From Ephydatia muelleri (Eukaryota; Porifera; Demospongiae; Spongillida; Spongillidae), in the NCBI GenBank assembly GCA_013339895.1, contig JABACO010000005.1:6976205-7040204 (forward strand): a stretch of 64,000 bases of DNA. Direction: 5' to 3'. This document shows positions 1 through 12,170 of this stretch, in pieces. The notes below the pieces were generated by a model that was not told the DNA's origin, did no database searches, and was given only the letters and a program-made list of their open reading frames with translations. The position numbers and the translations under genes are program-made. Numbering within the stretch: the stretch's first letter is position 1; each line of letters opens with the position of its first letter.

Positions 1-649
1 CGAGTAGCTAGTGATGATTGGTAGCAGAGGCCGTGTCTAGGGCATTTGGAATGATACAATAATAGGTACTGAACATATGATGTGATTGAGAATTAATATT
101 TTGTTCATTGTGAATGTTTGGTGTTTGTCGAAGTAGTGAGATGTGATGTTCTATATTTATTACACCCCCTACACATCCACCAAGAATGTATGGTGAATAC
201 AAATTTATAATAAAGTAGGGTGGGTAGGGCAATAACTAGAATTAAGAGCCACATGCACGCTCATGCATGCATGTGGCATGCTTATACAAAATCCACAAAA
301 CTCATACTTGCCAGCATATCACTCAAATATGCTTCACAAGTGTCCATTGAAACAAAAATCTTTTTGTTTCCCATGCAGCTGAAAACACCCACGCCACGAA
401 ATGAGATGGTTGTGGTGGCTCAGTACATAGCATTTGCGTGGTGTTACTGTTAAGGTTGCACATGCGCACACACCCACATGCAGATATATTCACTCATTCA
501 CATATAAACAGACACACCCACAAGATTATAAATACATATACTGCTAGATTAGTATAGTTTCCAAGTCTTTCATCTTTGCTTGGAACTTGTTATCAAGTGA
601 CACAGCCTAAGGCTGTTTTCCTTTACAGACCCTCTTACAGCATTGAACT
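1..649. other. Non-coding stretch, no gene seen
   Basis: I see no supported gene here. The short open frames on both strands have no recognisable motif. A TGCATG/CATGCATG-rich patch near 250-285 and CA-rich sequence near 465-515 are the only notable structure. The minus-strand transposase remnant to the right may have ended in this stretch, but no terminal inverted repeat was found. Confidence 0.5.
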
Positions 650-654
650 GAGTA

Positions 655-2578
655 ATAAACTCCATTGGTTTTGACGATCCTTCAGCCTGCTCCGCTAGCT
701 CATCAGAAGAGTTTGTCAAAGTTGCGGGTAGCAGCCTCCAGTCTGGGACTTCTTTGCCTGCAGATCATCAATCTCATCAAGGATTGCTTTACGATTAGTA
801 TTGCGTTTTTCTGAAGCTTGATGCTTTTTCTCTTCATCTAAATGCCTACGATAATGTTCGTTGCTTAGCAGATGATGCGCTCAACGGAGTTCCTTTGACA
901 TGGGTACATTTGTCACACCACCAACACTAATCAAATAGTCTCTTTGTACAACAAGGGTTTGTGCACTCATGTTTTGGACACTTACTTCCTTGTTAATTGA
1001 AAAGCCCTTCTCAATGGAAGCCTGGCCATGAGAAATAAGCAAATAGCTTTTTAAATAAGTTCCATAATTCAGCCCAGTACGTGCTTCTTTTCCCCCAAAG
1101 TAGCATAAAAAAGGACATCAAGCCTATCTGTGCCAACCTTGAAGGACATGAAATTCTCATTAGCAGCATTTTCAGTGGCAAATTCTTTGTACTGACAAAT
1201 AATAAGATGACAAATAATCAGATCACAAATAATTAGATCACACTGCCCAGCTGTATCATGGTGCATGTCAATGAGAATTTGCAATGCTCGTGTAAGCTGT
1301 TGCACACATTTAAGCACAAAACTCTAGGGCTTAACCATTCAAGGTCTCTAACAAGACCATACCTAATTGGAGGCTTCAAAAACATACAAAATGTTTTGGT
1401 ATCTGACTTCACACTAAATACATCCTTGTCAGATATCCGCTTTTTTCCATTGCGCTCATGCACTAACTTTTCAGACACAAATCCTATGTTGACCTTCGAG
1501 GTGTCTTTATGAAGGGGTGTATTCGATACATCGTCCTAAAACTTTTATCATCTTAATTGTGGAGAACTTATAGCCTGTTCCATAACATCTATCGATCAAG
1601 AAGTTCAAAAATAGTATCATGCAGATCGTTAACCAGAAATGGAACCATTGGAAGATCAGTCTGGTACTTTGTAAGAAAAGGAGCAATCTCCAAAGCTATA
1701 GAAAGAAATACATTAGCCTTTACAATGAAAAGAGGGTCATCAAAACACCTTGCTACTGTGTCAGAGGACTTGATGTGAGGATTTGGTAGTTTTTCTGATT
1801 TTACACCTTTTACATAATTTACTACATGTGGCCAGACTTCTAGAGCTCTTTCTACAAGAGGCACATTTTCTACCCATCTATGCGAGCAAACTTCTTCGGA
1901 AAGACTTCAGAAGCCGATGCATTAACATATATCAAATCTTCTGGTCTCGCTGGTAAATTCTTAATGAGCCAAAACAGTATTTCCCAGCCAGACCGTGAAA
2001 AACCCAACCCAAAGCATTATGCAAAACATGCTCTCAATACTCAATGTGGTTCTGCCAACTTCAATTTGAAGGTCAGTTAGTATTAAGTAATTTATATGTG
2101 GCCCAGTTAACATTTGGGCCATCCATAGAAAGCTGCACAATACCTTGTTTCCAACTTCAATACACCATGCCTGGAGTTCTTCAAGAAGTTGCTCAGCTGT
2201 AGCATGACCAAGAAGCCGTGAAGTGAAGTAATGTGTGGCTACTTTCTCATCTTCCCATACGCGAATGTGCAGGTCTGGTTGCTTCATTTCCATGTGATTA
2301 GTCAAGCTTTCATCGAAAAGCAGAACATAACTACCAACTGATTTTAGCTTAGAAGCCAGCAACTGCTGCACACATGGAGCAAATACAAATGTTGTGAGAT
2401 AGGAGCACTTCTTTTCCCCACAGGCAAACTTTGATGTAATAGAACTATCAGGAAACGTCTTTGTAAACGAGCACTTGAATGAGTAATGTTTTACACCAAG
2501 AGTCAGTGCCCAGTAGATCTTAGCAGACAGCAGACAGTACAGAATTTCCAGTAGAGAAAGATTCCATGGAAGATACAT
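655..2578 (-). pseudogene. Decayed hAT-like transposase
   Basis: Reading from about 2578 leftwards, pieces in several frames line up in the order of one transposase-like protein. A first block (1961-2578) carries SYVLLFDESLTNHMEMKQ followed by an RVWED...GHATAEQLLEEL stretch. A middle block (1589-1864) carries VFLSIALEIAPFLTKYQTD. A third piece (about 1069-1478) includes PIRYGLVRDLEWLSP and RLDVLFYATLG. The end (about 650-1045) includes SHGQASIEKGFSINKEVS, which resembles the C-terminal dimerisation area of hAT-like proteins found widely in invertebrate genomes. The frames are broken by indels and by a stop just after that motif (PMSKELR then TGA), so the gene is dead. No terminal inverted repeats or target-site duplication were found. 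The hAT-like assignment rests on pattern recognition and the exact subfamily is unknown. Confidence 0.6.
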
Positions 2579-2818
2579 GTGATCTAAAGAATAACACTAT
2601 TATAAAACCAAAAACAATCACAGTACTGCTCATGCGTATAAGTCATATCAATAATTAGCGCTGGATCAGTATCTACTCAAAGCAAATCGTTCTGGAAAAA
2701 GTACCTTTTAAAAGATTACTGTTTTTTAAACACAACTGTATTGCACTATTTATAAGTGTGACATTATTTGGACTAAATAAGTGCCAATCCTAGGGCGTGA
2801 AATGCACTGTTCATTAAG

Positions 2819-3217
2819 CTGTATGTGGATGACACACCACTATTGTACCCCAACCTCTGACACACCACAGAGGCATAACTGGATGTCCATCCTGTAGGAC
2901 ACACTCGTTACCACTGCAGTGATGCCTGGTTATATATCTCAACTGCTCCCTGTCCATTGGTGGGGGATCCTACCAAACGTACATCTCCATCAGAGACACC
3001 TTATATGGGAGGGAAAGGGATATAGGGATAAGAGAGAGCTAGCTGTTATCCACACAACAACTAACTCTGTCTGCAGACCATAGCAGCATCAGAGGCATGG
3101 GTACACCCAGTGATGGTCTCAGAGTGAGAACACTGGCTGAGAGATGTCTCTGTTCCATTACAGCTCACAGCTTTGTAGTTAATGAATAGGGTAATGTTGT
3201 GGTAGGAAGCATCTATC
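2819..3217 (-). pseudogene. SRCR exon pair, decayed copy A
   Basis: Two minus-strand exons match the better copy at 7841-8239. The first (about 3067-3217) encodes the second half of an SRCR domain (YKAVSCNGTETSLSQCSHSE ... CTHASDAAMVC). The second (about 2819-3000) encodes the first half of the next domain (SDGDVRLVGSPTNGQGAVEI ... SSYASVVCQRLGY). In the second exon the codon after QW is TAA where the intact copy has TAT (Tyr), so the frame is stopped. The splice donor after ACATACAG reads CTTAAT instead of GTGAAT. Scavenger receptor cysteine-rich domains are extracellular disulfide-bonded modules. The exon at 4662-4860 is probably the upstream partner of this copy, since both have the same flanking order as the 14.3-kb/8.2-kb pair. 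Confidence 0.75.
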
Positions 3218-3449
3218 CTGTGGAGGTTGAATGAAACATTTTATTGGACATTGCGAAAATCTTCGGCATATTTACATGTATGTGCATGAAGACCTTATGG
3301 ATACTCCACCTCCCTCCAATTTACAATCTGGTGTATGCTTGCTTTGTATACTGGAGTTTCACAAGGGCATTACACAACCATTATGGTTGTGGGTAGCTAA
3401 GGGAACTGGGTGACACTGGGAATGGCCAAATATGCTAGCCTATTCCACT

Positions 3450-4215
3450 TAACCCTGGGGCTCCTCTATCTTTGACTCTACCCTCTCTCTCCTACCTCTC
3501 ACTTTACTAAGCCCCTCCTAAGTTTCCTCTTACTATAGCTTCTTACTGCACTCATCTCTCTCTCTCCTACCATGTCACTCTACTTGTACCCTACAATACC
3601 TCCCCTCCTACCTTTTACTCTGTCCTCTTACCCTTCCACTCTCCCCTTTTCCTACCCCCACTCTCCCTCCTCCCACACTCCCATTCTCCCTCCTCTTATT
3701 CTATCACTCCCTCCACCTACACTCCCACTCCCCTTCCTCCTACCCTCTCTCTCCTACCCTCACTTTCCCAAGCTGCCTCCTACTTTTTCTCTTACTATAC
3801 GAATCACTCTCCTTCTTCTACACCAATCTCTCTCTCCTACCCTCCCACTTTCTCTCCTCCCATGTCACTCTACTCCTACCATCTTGCTACTTCTCCCTCC
3901 TACCCTCTTACTCTGTCCTCTTACCATTCCACTCTCCCTTTCCCTAACCTCCCACTCTCCCTCCTCCCACACTAACTCACTCTCCACCCACACTGCTCTC
4001 CGTCCTATACTCTTAAACACTTCCTCCTTATTGCCCTCTAACTCTCCCTCCACCTACACACTTTGTCTCCTACCCCACCCTCTTTCTCCCTCCTTCCACT
4101 CTACGTCATACCCTTTCACTCTCCCTCTACCAACCCTCTCACTATCCTGCCTCCTATACACACACTCTCTCTTCCTCTTCATAACTTCGATTCTCCCTCC
4201 TAATACCTGTAAGTA
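3450..4215. repeat. Pyrimidine-rich low-complexity block
   Basis: About 770 bp of almost pure C+T on the plus strand, built from variants of CTCTCTCCTACC, CACTCTCCCTCC and TACTCTGTCCTCTTACC. A longer unit recurs: the segment near 3565-3655 (ATGTCACTCTAC ... TACTCTGTCCTCTTACC) reappears near 3860-3950, giving a spacing of about 300 bp. The 217-codon open frame across it is Pro/Leu/Ser-rich low complexity and is not a credible gene. Long mirror-like polypurine/polypyrimidine DNA can form triplex structures. Here it lies in what would be the intron between SRCR copy A (2819-3217) and its upstream exon (4662-4860). Confidence 0.85.
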
Positions 4216-4260
4216 CGTTACGTAATCGAGAACACAGCACCTGAATGTTGGCGGGACCAA

Positions 4261-4480
4261 TCAGATTGGAGATGTCACATATGACAATGTAATTAGGCTG
4301 CTGTCCCCTCGTACAGTAATTTCAAAAGCCACCGAGGGTGAAGAGCTGTGTGTTATGCTGTCATGAGCTGCGGCCAAATCAACTTGCTGCACGTTGAAGC
4401 TTCCTGATAGCAGGAACGTGTTCGTGTTACTCCCAACTGGAATCCGAATATCCCTAGCTGTGCCGTTGCATCTCGAAGTG
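4261..4480 (-). CDS. Possible terminal exon, unknown protein
   Basis: An open minus-strand stretch begins after a convincing splice acceptor (pyrimidine tract CTCCCTCCCCCTATCCCCAG) and ends in TGA followed by genomic DNA. It would encode about 70 residues beginning STSRCNGTARDIRIPVGSN and ending LSYVTSPI. The composition suggests an extracellular beta-rich segment, but I do not recognise a family. It sits between the half-SRCR exon at 4662-4860 and SRCR copy A, so it could be an alternative last exon of that gene or a fragment of something else. It could also be chance. Confidence 0.3.
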
Positions 4481-4661
4481 CTGGGGATAGGGGGAGGGAG
4501 GTAATTCGTTATGATTAACAGCGCTTCCAATCTCTTTTTAAACCAACTGGCGCCAACATTTTACTCTATCTGCTAATCAAACGAATGTGGGCTTTTCTCC
4601 TTCCTTCTTCCCCAGCTACCTTCCTCGATAGCTTAGATCCACCCACGTACCCCTTTCTTAC

Positions 4662-4860
4662 GTGTTCTGGTCCACGGGATTGAGTGCTCCGCTGAATCCC
4701 AGGCATTGACAAAACACCTGGGCGTTCTGAGGGTGTTGGAACTGTCGCCGCACACGGTATACCCCACGTCCTGTTCAGACACATCTCCACGATGTGACTG
4801 GCGGGCTGGTGAAGGGAACCACTCTGGTGGCGCCTGATGTGCACGGGGGCTGGGCTGCAC
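4662..4860 (-). pseudogene. Half-SRCR exon, decayed (copy B)
   Basis: Nucleotide-level copy of the SRCR exon at 14334-14550. It still shows IVEMCLNRTWG near its start and NAQVFCQCLGFSGALNP near its end, but these lie in different frames because a segment around GGCGACAGTTCC has lost bases. The splice donor (AACAC then GTAAGA) is kept and ends with the same two-base phase as the 14.3-kb exon. The similarity continues upstream of the exon to about 4990, matching 14580-14700. This indicates that a block containing exon plus intron was duplicated, not a retrocopy. Confidence 0.65.
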
Positions 4861-4989
4861 GTGAGCAGTGATAGTTAAGCAGTGGTGCGCTGCAGCTCTA
4901 AGCTTACCTAGACCACGAAAAAATGCTAAGTGGCTCTCCACATTTTGCTACGATTACATCATAGTTGATGTAGCTAAAAATATGTTCTC

Positions 4990-6815
4990 ACGTTACAACG
5001 ATTTGGTCTCGCACCCAAACCCATGCAAATGTACGTCGACTGAAGTGTTGTTAGTACATGTAACAATTAAGTCAATGATAACTGTCCTGTTGTAATAGCT
5101 GATATCAAATGACACGGACATGTCAATTTAGGTCCCCTCTCTCTTCACGATCTGCCGGACAAGACAAGACAGTTATCATTGAATCGCTACATCACATGTA
5201 CTGACAACATTTTTAATCTTTGCCGGGGTCAGGGTACGAACCACAATATGAACACGCACGAAGCACGGTGAGTTTGTGTAACTTGGTGAGTAGAACATAT
5301 TCTTTCCAGCAATTTGTCACCATGCCAAAACGTTCTCTAAACTCCCGAGAAAGAAAGATTTATTTTTTCATTGCCGCAACAAACACAAACACACAATTTT
5401 ACAAAATAAATACCATCATCTTACTCATGCCAATAATGCTGGGAGCTCAATCACTGACATAGAAGGTTGATCATTTAGCCTACGATCTGTTGACAATGAG
5501 GTGAATTAGTTTGAAAAATTAGGAAGCATTAATTCAAGAAAGTGATTAGGCTGCGGATCAACAGCTTCTAAATGCATTTCTTCGTACTCTGCTTCGGCAT
5601 CAGATGTGCAGCATCATGTGCTCAGTTACTATTGCAACCCATTACATCACCACTGCACTGAACCAATCCTCACTAGAATTCCAGCTGCCTTTGCTACATA
5701 TTTGAGGCTCTGATCATGTCTACTACTTAATCGTTTGAATCAATGTCAAAAAATGAGCATGAGTGTGTTGGTCATTCTCAAGCCCACAGTGCTGGAAAAG
5801 TAACCTATATAAAGCATATTGAGCGAATCACTTCTATAATTAACCATAATTATTTGTTTGAAAATCATTGAGCAGCTTTAAAACAGCATGTTGTGCATGG
5901 CTAAGACCATTGGCCAGCATACATTTATATGAATATTCATAGCTGCAAGCTTTGTCTTTAATGGATGAACTATTAAGGATAGAGTTTAATTGCATCAGGA
6001 ATATACAAGTTATTGCTGTACTCGTATTGCGATAAGTAATTAGGTGTGGAGGTGGGGGGGGGGGGGGGGGGGCTTCAGGTCTAAAACCAGTCGTGCAATT
6101 GGCACCAATGTACGATGTTATCTATTTAGGATCAAGGCCCATGGAACTCCACCCTTCCCACCCCGCCCACCCCCTTGCCACCCCGCCCACTGATGCACTC
6201 AGATATGATCACACAAGACATGTAACACAACACAGTGCTCCAGCTGCCATGTGACACCAAGTGTCATTGTATGCACTAGTGCCTACGCAGAGTACAGCAG
6301 CAACCGACACAAATGCCTATCGCGACAATTAAAAAAAAGAAGAAAAAAATCGATAGAGTAACAATCGTTGCCACTGTTGCAGTAGAAGATGAAGTATCGG
6401 TGAAATCTGAGGAGGAGGAAAGGTACAAAACTAATTCTTCCATTATGATCACAGCTAATGAGTGCTACGACGTATACTAGTACAGTATATGGGACAGTTT
6501 CTAGCATCCATCTGGACTTTTCCAGGACAAGCCAATGAAGAGCAACGGTTGCATTGAAATGCATGCTGGGCTCATAAGAAATTCAGTGCCATACAACTCC
6601 ACAAAGGCTAGTCAATAATGACAAACTATCCACAGGGTGATTAGGCTGCCCGCTGTCCCATTACATAATTCTGCTACTGATAATTTATAATGCATACATA
6701 ATACTGCTTCCTAATGATCACATGTAGGCTAATATACGCAATACTGCTAATCATGTATTGACATTGTTATTTTTGCATAATTACATCATGCTACATAAAA
6801 AAAACACTAGCGTAC
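4990..6815. other. Intergenic or intronic, no gene recognised
   Basis: No recognisable coding exon. It contains a 19-base G tract (6054-6072) and a dispersed repeat around 6480-6600 (ATTGAAATGCATG ... AAATTCAGTGCC ... CAACTCCA) that recurs in diverged form near 45900-46000 and 61580-61660. An exon following 6816 on the minus strand would be expected somewhere here if the SRCR gene continues, but I could not identify one. Confidence 0.45.
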
Positions 6816-8239
6816 CTCCACAGTCCACCAGAGCATCGTAGGTGTGAGTACAGAAGGGCCCGTATCCAAGGGGCTTGGTGTACCCACACTGAGTGATATT
6901 GGTAACTACGGAACTGCTACACGTAAGGCCACTTATCCATATGGGGCTGAGGGAGCTCAGTCCACTAAAACTGGAAAACAAAGAAATGTGAAATGTGTTA
7001 TCTGGTAATAAACGTGTTAAATACAATAACTAAACACCTTACCTTAAAGATTTAATGCTCACTGTATCAATCCCATAGCCCAGCAGATTACACACAGCCC
7101 GTGCCTCAGCAATGGTCCACGTTTTGTTGCAGACAGTTCCCCACACTCCATTGTACAGCACCTCCACCCTCCCAGTACTGGCCCTGCTGCCTCCAGAGAG
7201 ACGCACTGAGTCAGTCGCATTATCTAAAATTTGAGAAATGAATAAATACCAATCATTAGTTTTCTAGATCTTTAGCCAGGCTAACCTGAACTGGAGCAGA
7301 CAACTCCACCATAGGAATTGACTGCTGCCCCTGAACACGATGTGTATCCAGATGTGGAACATTTTGACGATGTACAGGTTACTGATGACTTCAACAGACC
7401 ACCATTTGCAAGACTGAAATTTTCCATACAGAACAAAGGAAATGCGAAACAATTTCAAGAATCTATTCTGTTTATTGAAATTACATGACATACAGCTCAT
7501 GATCAACTATCAAAACTAGTAATTTCAAGCATTACGTGCATTTCTTCAATTTATATAAAAGTACGTGAGGCGTTTCACTGGAACAGTGATGCTGTGGACA
7601 TGTGCTTCATGCTTGAGATACTAAATGTGTCTTCTATAGGTTTTGTGTTGGCATGAATTGGCCTATTTCAATCAATGCAAATGATCAGTTCTGGACAACA
7701 ATACCTCAAGTGCACGGCTGAAAATTGTGATACACATTTATTAACCCATGCAGCCTTATAGGATGGTCTGTATAAAAGTGAAATTATTGGATTACTGAAA
7801 TTAGTGTATCCCATGATAAAAAATGGACTTTTTAATTCACCTGTATGTATATGACACTCCACTATTGTACCCAAACTTCTGACACACTACAGAGGCATAA
7901 CTGGATGTCCATCCTGTAGGACACACTCGATACCACTGCAGTGATGTCTGGTCATATATCTCAACTGCTCCCTGTCCATTGGTGGGGGATCCTACCAAAC
8001 GTACATCTCCATCAGCCACACCTTATATGGGAGGAAGGGGGATAAGGGGGTAAGAGGGAGCTAGCCATCATCCCCACAATAACTAACTCTGTCTGCAGAC
8101 CACAGCAGCATCAGAGGCATGGGTACACCCAGTGGTGGTCTCAGAGTGAGAACACTGGCTGAGAGATGTCTCTGTTCCATTACACCTCACAGCTTTGTAG
8201 TTGATGGGCAGGGTTATGGGAAGGTAGGAAGCGTCTATC
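6816..8239 (-). CDS. SRCR-domain protein, five internal exons (copy C)
   Basis: Five minus-strand exons with GT-AG borders and matching phases: 8088-8239, 7841-8021, 7286-7413, 7043-7223 and 6816-6970. In order they encode the second half of one SRCR domain (CNGTETSLSQCSHSE), a full domain (GDVRLVGS ... YASVVCQKFGY plus a TSCSGAAVNSYGGVVC half), and another full domain (VRLSGGSRASTGRVEVLYNG ... plus LTCSSSVVTNITQCGY). Both first-half exons are exactly 181 nt. The second-half exons are 152, 128 and 155 nt. No stop or frameshift is seen, so this stretch is probably functional. SRCR domains are extracellular ligand-binding modules of receptors and secreted proteins; sponges encode many. The N-terminus, any transmembrane segment and the last exon are not identified. 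The exon at 14334-14550 fits upstream by both sequence and phase. Confidence 0.8.
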
Positions 8240-9138
8240 CTGTGGAGTGGAATTAAACACTTTATTGGACATTGAAGTCTTCCTGCATGTTTCTAATTAA
8301 TTAATGCGCATCCTATCCAAACCCATAGCCAGTACTATTTGTTTGGGGTGAAGGTGAGGTGCTATCTACCTTGTATTTATGTGTACAATAACTTTTGTTT
8401 TGTACACGCAGTTGTACAAATAAAGGGGTGGGGTGGGGGGGCTGACGAAAACATCTTCAACGGTAAACGTTTCAGCGGCTTCTGTAAATGGCTTTTATTT
8501 CCTATTCACAGCCACGTGATTCATCAGAATCAGAAATGTAAGTACATGTACGCCTATTGAAGCCACCGGAATAATTCCGGCGATTTTGGCCACGCGGGAT
8601 GTTGCTGAGATGTAATGTAATTCATCCATGCACCGCTGCAATGAGGCTTAGGCTCTGAGCGAAAATAGAAACAGGTCATAGGCGTAGAGTACGAGTAAGG
8701 TGGGCTGAGCCTTCAGGCATATTGTTGAGTATTGGTTCGGGTAGAACATTCCAGCCAGCAGGGTACAACTGGAGAGCAAATATGACGCAATATGACGCTG
8801 ACAAACACTGTGTCTCGCTCAGCTTGTACAAATGCGTCAAAGATGCCTCCCAACTACATCACGTGAGAAAGATTGCCTTCACAAGATCTAAAAGAGCTTT
8901 ACACCTGCCTACGCGTGGCCTGTGTTGCGCATGTGCTGTAATCAGCAGACAAAGGGTTATACTTGCGGTGGGATCAAAAATGGCGGGGTGGGATAAATTC
9001 TTGCAGTCTAGTGCCTTGCAAAAATTTATCCTAGGATACAATTTAGCGGGGGGATTAAATTTTTCGTGACAGAACTGCTACTCATCTCTTGAGTCTTCCA
9101 GTTGGAAAAGCCATCAACCACAAACGTTGCGTAGCAAC
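8240..9138. other. Start of 6.1-kb SRCR intron, no gene
   Basis: This stretch follows the splice acceptor (CCACAG) of the 8239 exon and would be intronic for the minus-strand SRCR gene. Open frames here show no known motif. Near 8985-9070 a sequence with AAAAATTTATCCTAGGAT and ending TTTCGTGACAG resembles the sequence near 13640-13690 that ends TTTGCCGTGACAG, in the same orientation. These two stretches bracket the Ginger-like element and may be related to its ends. Confidence 0.45.
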
Positions 9139-10045
9139 ATGGAGACGCTTAGTGAAGCTAAGGACACGCCGGCCACTGGAAGTGAAGACGATTTAGTTGA
9201 CCACGTGTATCTGTATCTAAAAGACAGTGCGTATCCAAACCAGTGCTCGGCGTCGACAAATTCGTTTGAGATCTAAGAAATTCGAGTTGCGAAATGGAGA
9301 GCTGTACTACAGACTGGGAGAACGCGACGTTAGTTGCTAGGTGTTGTATGTTTCATGGTAGTAATATACGTGTACTCGAGAGCAAAGCAGCGTAGTATAG
9401 ATTTATTGACAGTTTGGGTCATAACATTTTACCGATATAGGTTGTGAGGTACATTCAGAACCCGAAGGAACGGCATAAGATTGCTTTGGCTTGCCACGTG
9501 CATCCCACCTCTGGACATCTTGGCGTGAAGAAGACAATTGCAAGAGATTTAAGTGGAAGGGTGTAGTTGAAGATGTGAAGAATATAGTGAGCAACTCAGT
9601 TCACATGCATCATTATGAGGTTTCACCAGTACGTTGTTGTGAATTCTGGTGGTCATGCAGGTTTCTACGTGTGACCTGTGCCAAAGAATGAATTCAAAGC
9701 TTACCACACACCTGAGCTTTATCCTGTACTAGTGCAGTCACCGTGGTTCCACTTGGGAGTGGATCCAATATCTCCTGTGTCCTCAAAGGGAAATTGTTTT
9801 ATATTGACCTTATCTGACTACTTCACTAAGTGGGTGAAAGCTGTGCCTTTGCCAACAAAAGAGTCAAGTGGAATTGCTCAGGCTCTTATGAGGGTATGAT
9901 GGCTTGCATGTATATGCAGAGTGTGATGGTAGATGGCTGTACTTATGTGAACTTAATAAATTTATAATCTGAAGGTATTCATGTTCATGGATAATGCTTA
10001 CATCTTTCAGATCTTTCTGCGTATGGAATTTCCTACGTTGGTAAC

Positions 10046-10503
10046 TACCGTAAGCGTCATAATTTAAGGAATGTCACAATTCCTTAACGATTCCTTAATT
10101 GTGACGTTGGAATATTTCGAAGCGGTCAGATTCCTTAATTGTGAAATTAGAGTAAAAGGTGTGCGCAATTAGAAACGATACGGGCAGCACTAAGGAGACA
10201 AGCGGTATTCAACCCACAAGCGTTCCAGATAAAACGCACTGTCACAAGCTTAGAACTCGTAAAAAGAGGCACACTTTATGATTCAGAAGAGATGTCAGAT
10301 CGAGAATGGTGATGTCAGTAACAGCTGCACAACTGTCAACTTCATACACTTTTTTTCAGGCTATATGTGTACTAAATAAATCTAAAATCGCGCACCATTA
10401 CACTTTTTTTTCCTAGCTATATACGTGTATAAACATTCTACTCACTAGATTTCAAATTGCATGCACGAAGGCGCTCAAACAACGCTTCATCGAATCTCAA
10501 GTT

Positions 10504-10543
<40 letters not shown>

Positions 10544-10793
10544 TTCAAGTCGAACTCAACAAATAACCAAATATGCACGCGCTAGCTAGATCAAATGTAT
10601 AGGGCTAGACGACGTGCTGGATCTAATCCCTGGAGCACAAACACTCAAGATTTACAGAGCACATGACCTGTTCCTTAATTGTGATATTCGAGAATATTTA
10701 CGCGCAGCGCCCGTCCTTAATTGCGAAAATCGTTACGCGTTAATCCACAGATTCCTTAATTGTGACATTCCTTAAATTATGACGCTTACGGTA
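10046..10793. mobile_element. TA-flanked inverted-repeat element (MITE-like)
   Basis: A 744-bp element between duplicated TA dinucleotides (10046-10047 and 10792-10793). The ends are inverted repeats starting CCGTAAGCGTCATAATTTAA and continuing to AATT, over 30 bases without mismatch. Inside, ATTCCTTAATTGTGA-type motifs recur several times and a 35-base C tract lies at 10505-10539. There is no transposase frame, so it is non-autonomous. TA duplication is typical of Tc1/mariner-class insertion. Removing the element and one TA joins the flanking integrase codons in frame (VTT then DQGG), which confirms both the boundaries and the target site. Confidence 0.9.
10505..10539. repeat. Poly-C tract, 35 bases
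   Basis: Uninterrupted run of C inside the TA-flanked element. One of about ten unusually long C or G runs in this window. Confidence 0.95.
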
Positions 10794-12170
10794 CTGATCA
10801 GGGGGGAGAGTTCAGAAGTGGTCTTGATGCAAAAATGATGAAGGAATTAGGAATACGACACCATTTTACTACACCTTATCACCCACAGGTGCACACAAAA
10901 TAAATTAAACCAATGTGGATATTGTGCATTTTATCACTGATGTGTCTCCTGCAAAGTGTAAAGGGTTGCTCATTTGTATAATTCATTGCACAGATATTTG
11001 CATACATGTATGTATTTTCTATTATTAATGTCATGCAATGTTACTATCTGTCTGGACTGTGTACATGTAGGCAAATGGATTGTATGAAAGGTGGAACCAG
11101 ACATTGAAGACAATGATTGTGAAGTATACAGAATCAAAGAAAGAGCTTTGGGATGAATACCTTGATTCTTGTGTTTTTGCATACAACACAGTTCTCATGA
11201 GTCCTCACTTCTTTCTCCGTTTGAAGTTATGTTTGGCCGGAAGGCTATAATCCCTATAGAATTGTCATACCACAAAGCAGGAAGTGAGCTACTGGGTGAA
11301 TATTTGACGCTATCAAATGATGTACAATGCAAGTGTAACACATTGCATCATTTTGTGACACTAAGTTACATTGTTTAGGCTGGAGCAATCAGTGAACTGA
11401 AGAATCATCGATTGAGGATGCTTGAGAAGGTTATTAAGAACATATCAACAGCACAGGGTAAGCAGAAACAGAGGAAACATGCTAGACCTTGTGAGTTTCA
11501 GGTAAGGAAATATATTGTATATTGTAATTTATAATATGCCTTGCATCGTTATCCTTGCAGGTTGGGACCGTAGTTATCAGAAAGGACTTCAGGCTAAAAA
11601 AGCATAAAGGCGGGAAAATGGATGCTAAATGGCTTGGCCCATTCCTTTTATCAAGTGAACTTGGAAAAGGTTTTTATTCTCTTGCAAGTTTGGATGGAAA
11701 GACAGTTGTAGTGAAGAGAATTAATGGAGCACACTTGAAAGTGTATAAACGATCTTCATCACGGGAACCATCACCATCCATCTCCACACCCCAATCCCCA
11801 AAGCAGCTATCAGAGTCAGTTTTACCCCAGCCATCATCTCTAAGCAATTGACTTCATCTGCCAGTCACAAGCAACCAATTGCTGCAGATGCCTGTGACCT
11901 GAAGACTAGGATTGATAGTTCTCTAACAAGTAGAGAGTATAGAGTGACCAACTTCTTTCTACTCATCTCATGCGTATGTGGAGAACTGGAGCTCTTATGT
12001 TGGCATACACAGCAGATGAAGATGAAGACTTTGATGTATGTGTAGTAGTATAATGCATGCATGCATGTAGTATAGTGTCCATTAATAATGTACAATCTCT
12101 CTAGTCAACAACATTGAGCATGAAAGAGCTCTGGTGAGTATGCTATCAGTAAGAATGTTTAAACGTTGCA

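Larger units (their letters stand above)
9139..11851 (+). pseudogene. Ginger-type integrase/transposase, disrupted
   Basis: A multi-exon gene resembling Gypsy-integrase-derived Ginger/KRBA2-type transposases. Exons I can place: 9139-9322, about 9437-9587, 9661-9893, 10011-10888 (split by an insertion), 11071 to about 11333, 11380-11502 and 11561-11851. The integrase zinc-binding part is visible (HVHPTSGHLGVKKT, then CDLCQRM after an intron). The catalytic triad is readable as the Asp of FHLGVDPISP, the Asp of TTDQGGEF and the Glu of ANGLYERWNQ. The C-terminus has a chromo/GPY-like stretch (DAKWLGPFLLSSELGKGFYS) and a Ser/Pro tail. Small frameshifts occur near 9215, 9700 and 11190, and a 744-bp element interrupts the second catalytic Asp motif, so the gene is inactive. 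It lies antisense inside the SRCR intron. Confidence 0.8.

Noticed and set aside
3572..4225. 217-codon open frame
   Set aside because: Pro/Leu/Ser-rich translation of a pyrimidine-rich repeat; no domain and no splice context.
8722..9069. 115-codon plus-strand open frame upstream of the Ginger element
   Set aside because: No motif, and its end overlaps the TTTATCCTAGGAT repeat also seen near 13650; probably non-coding.
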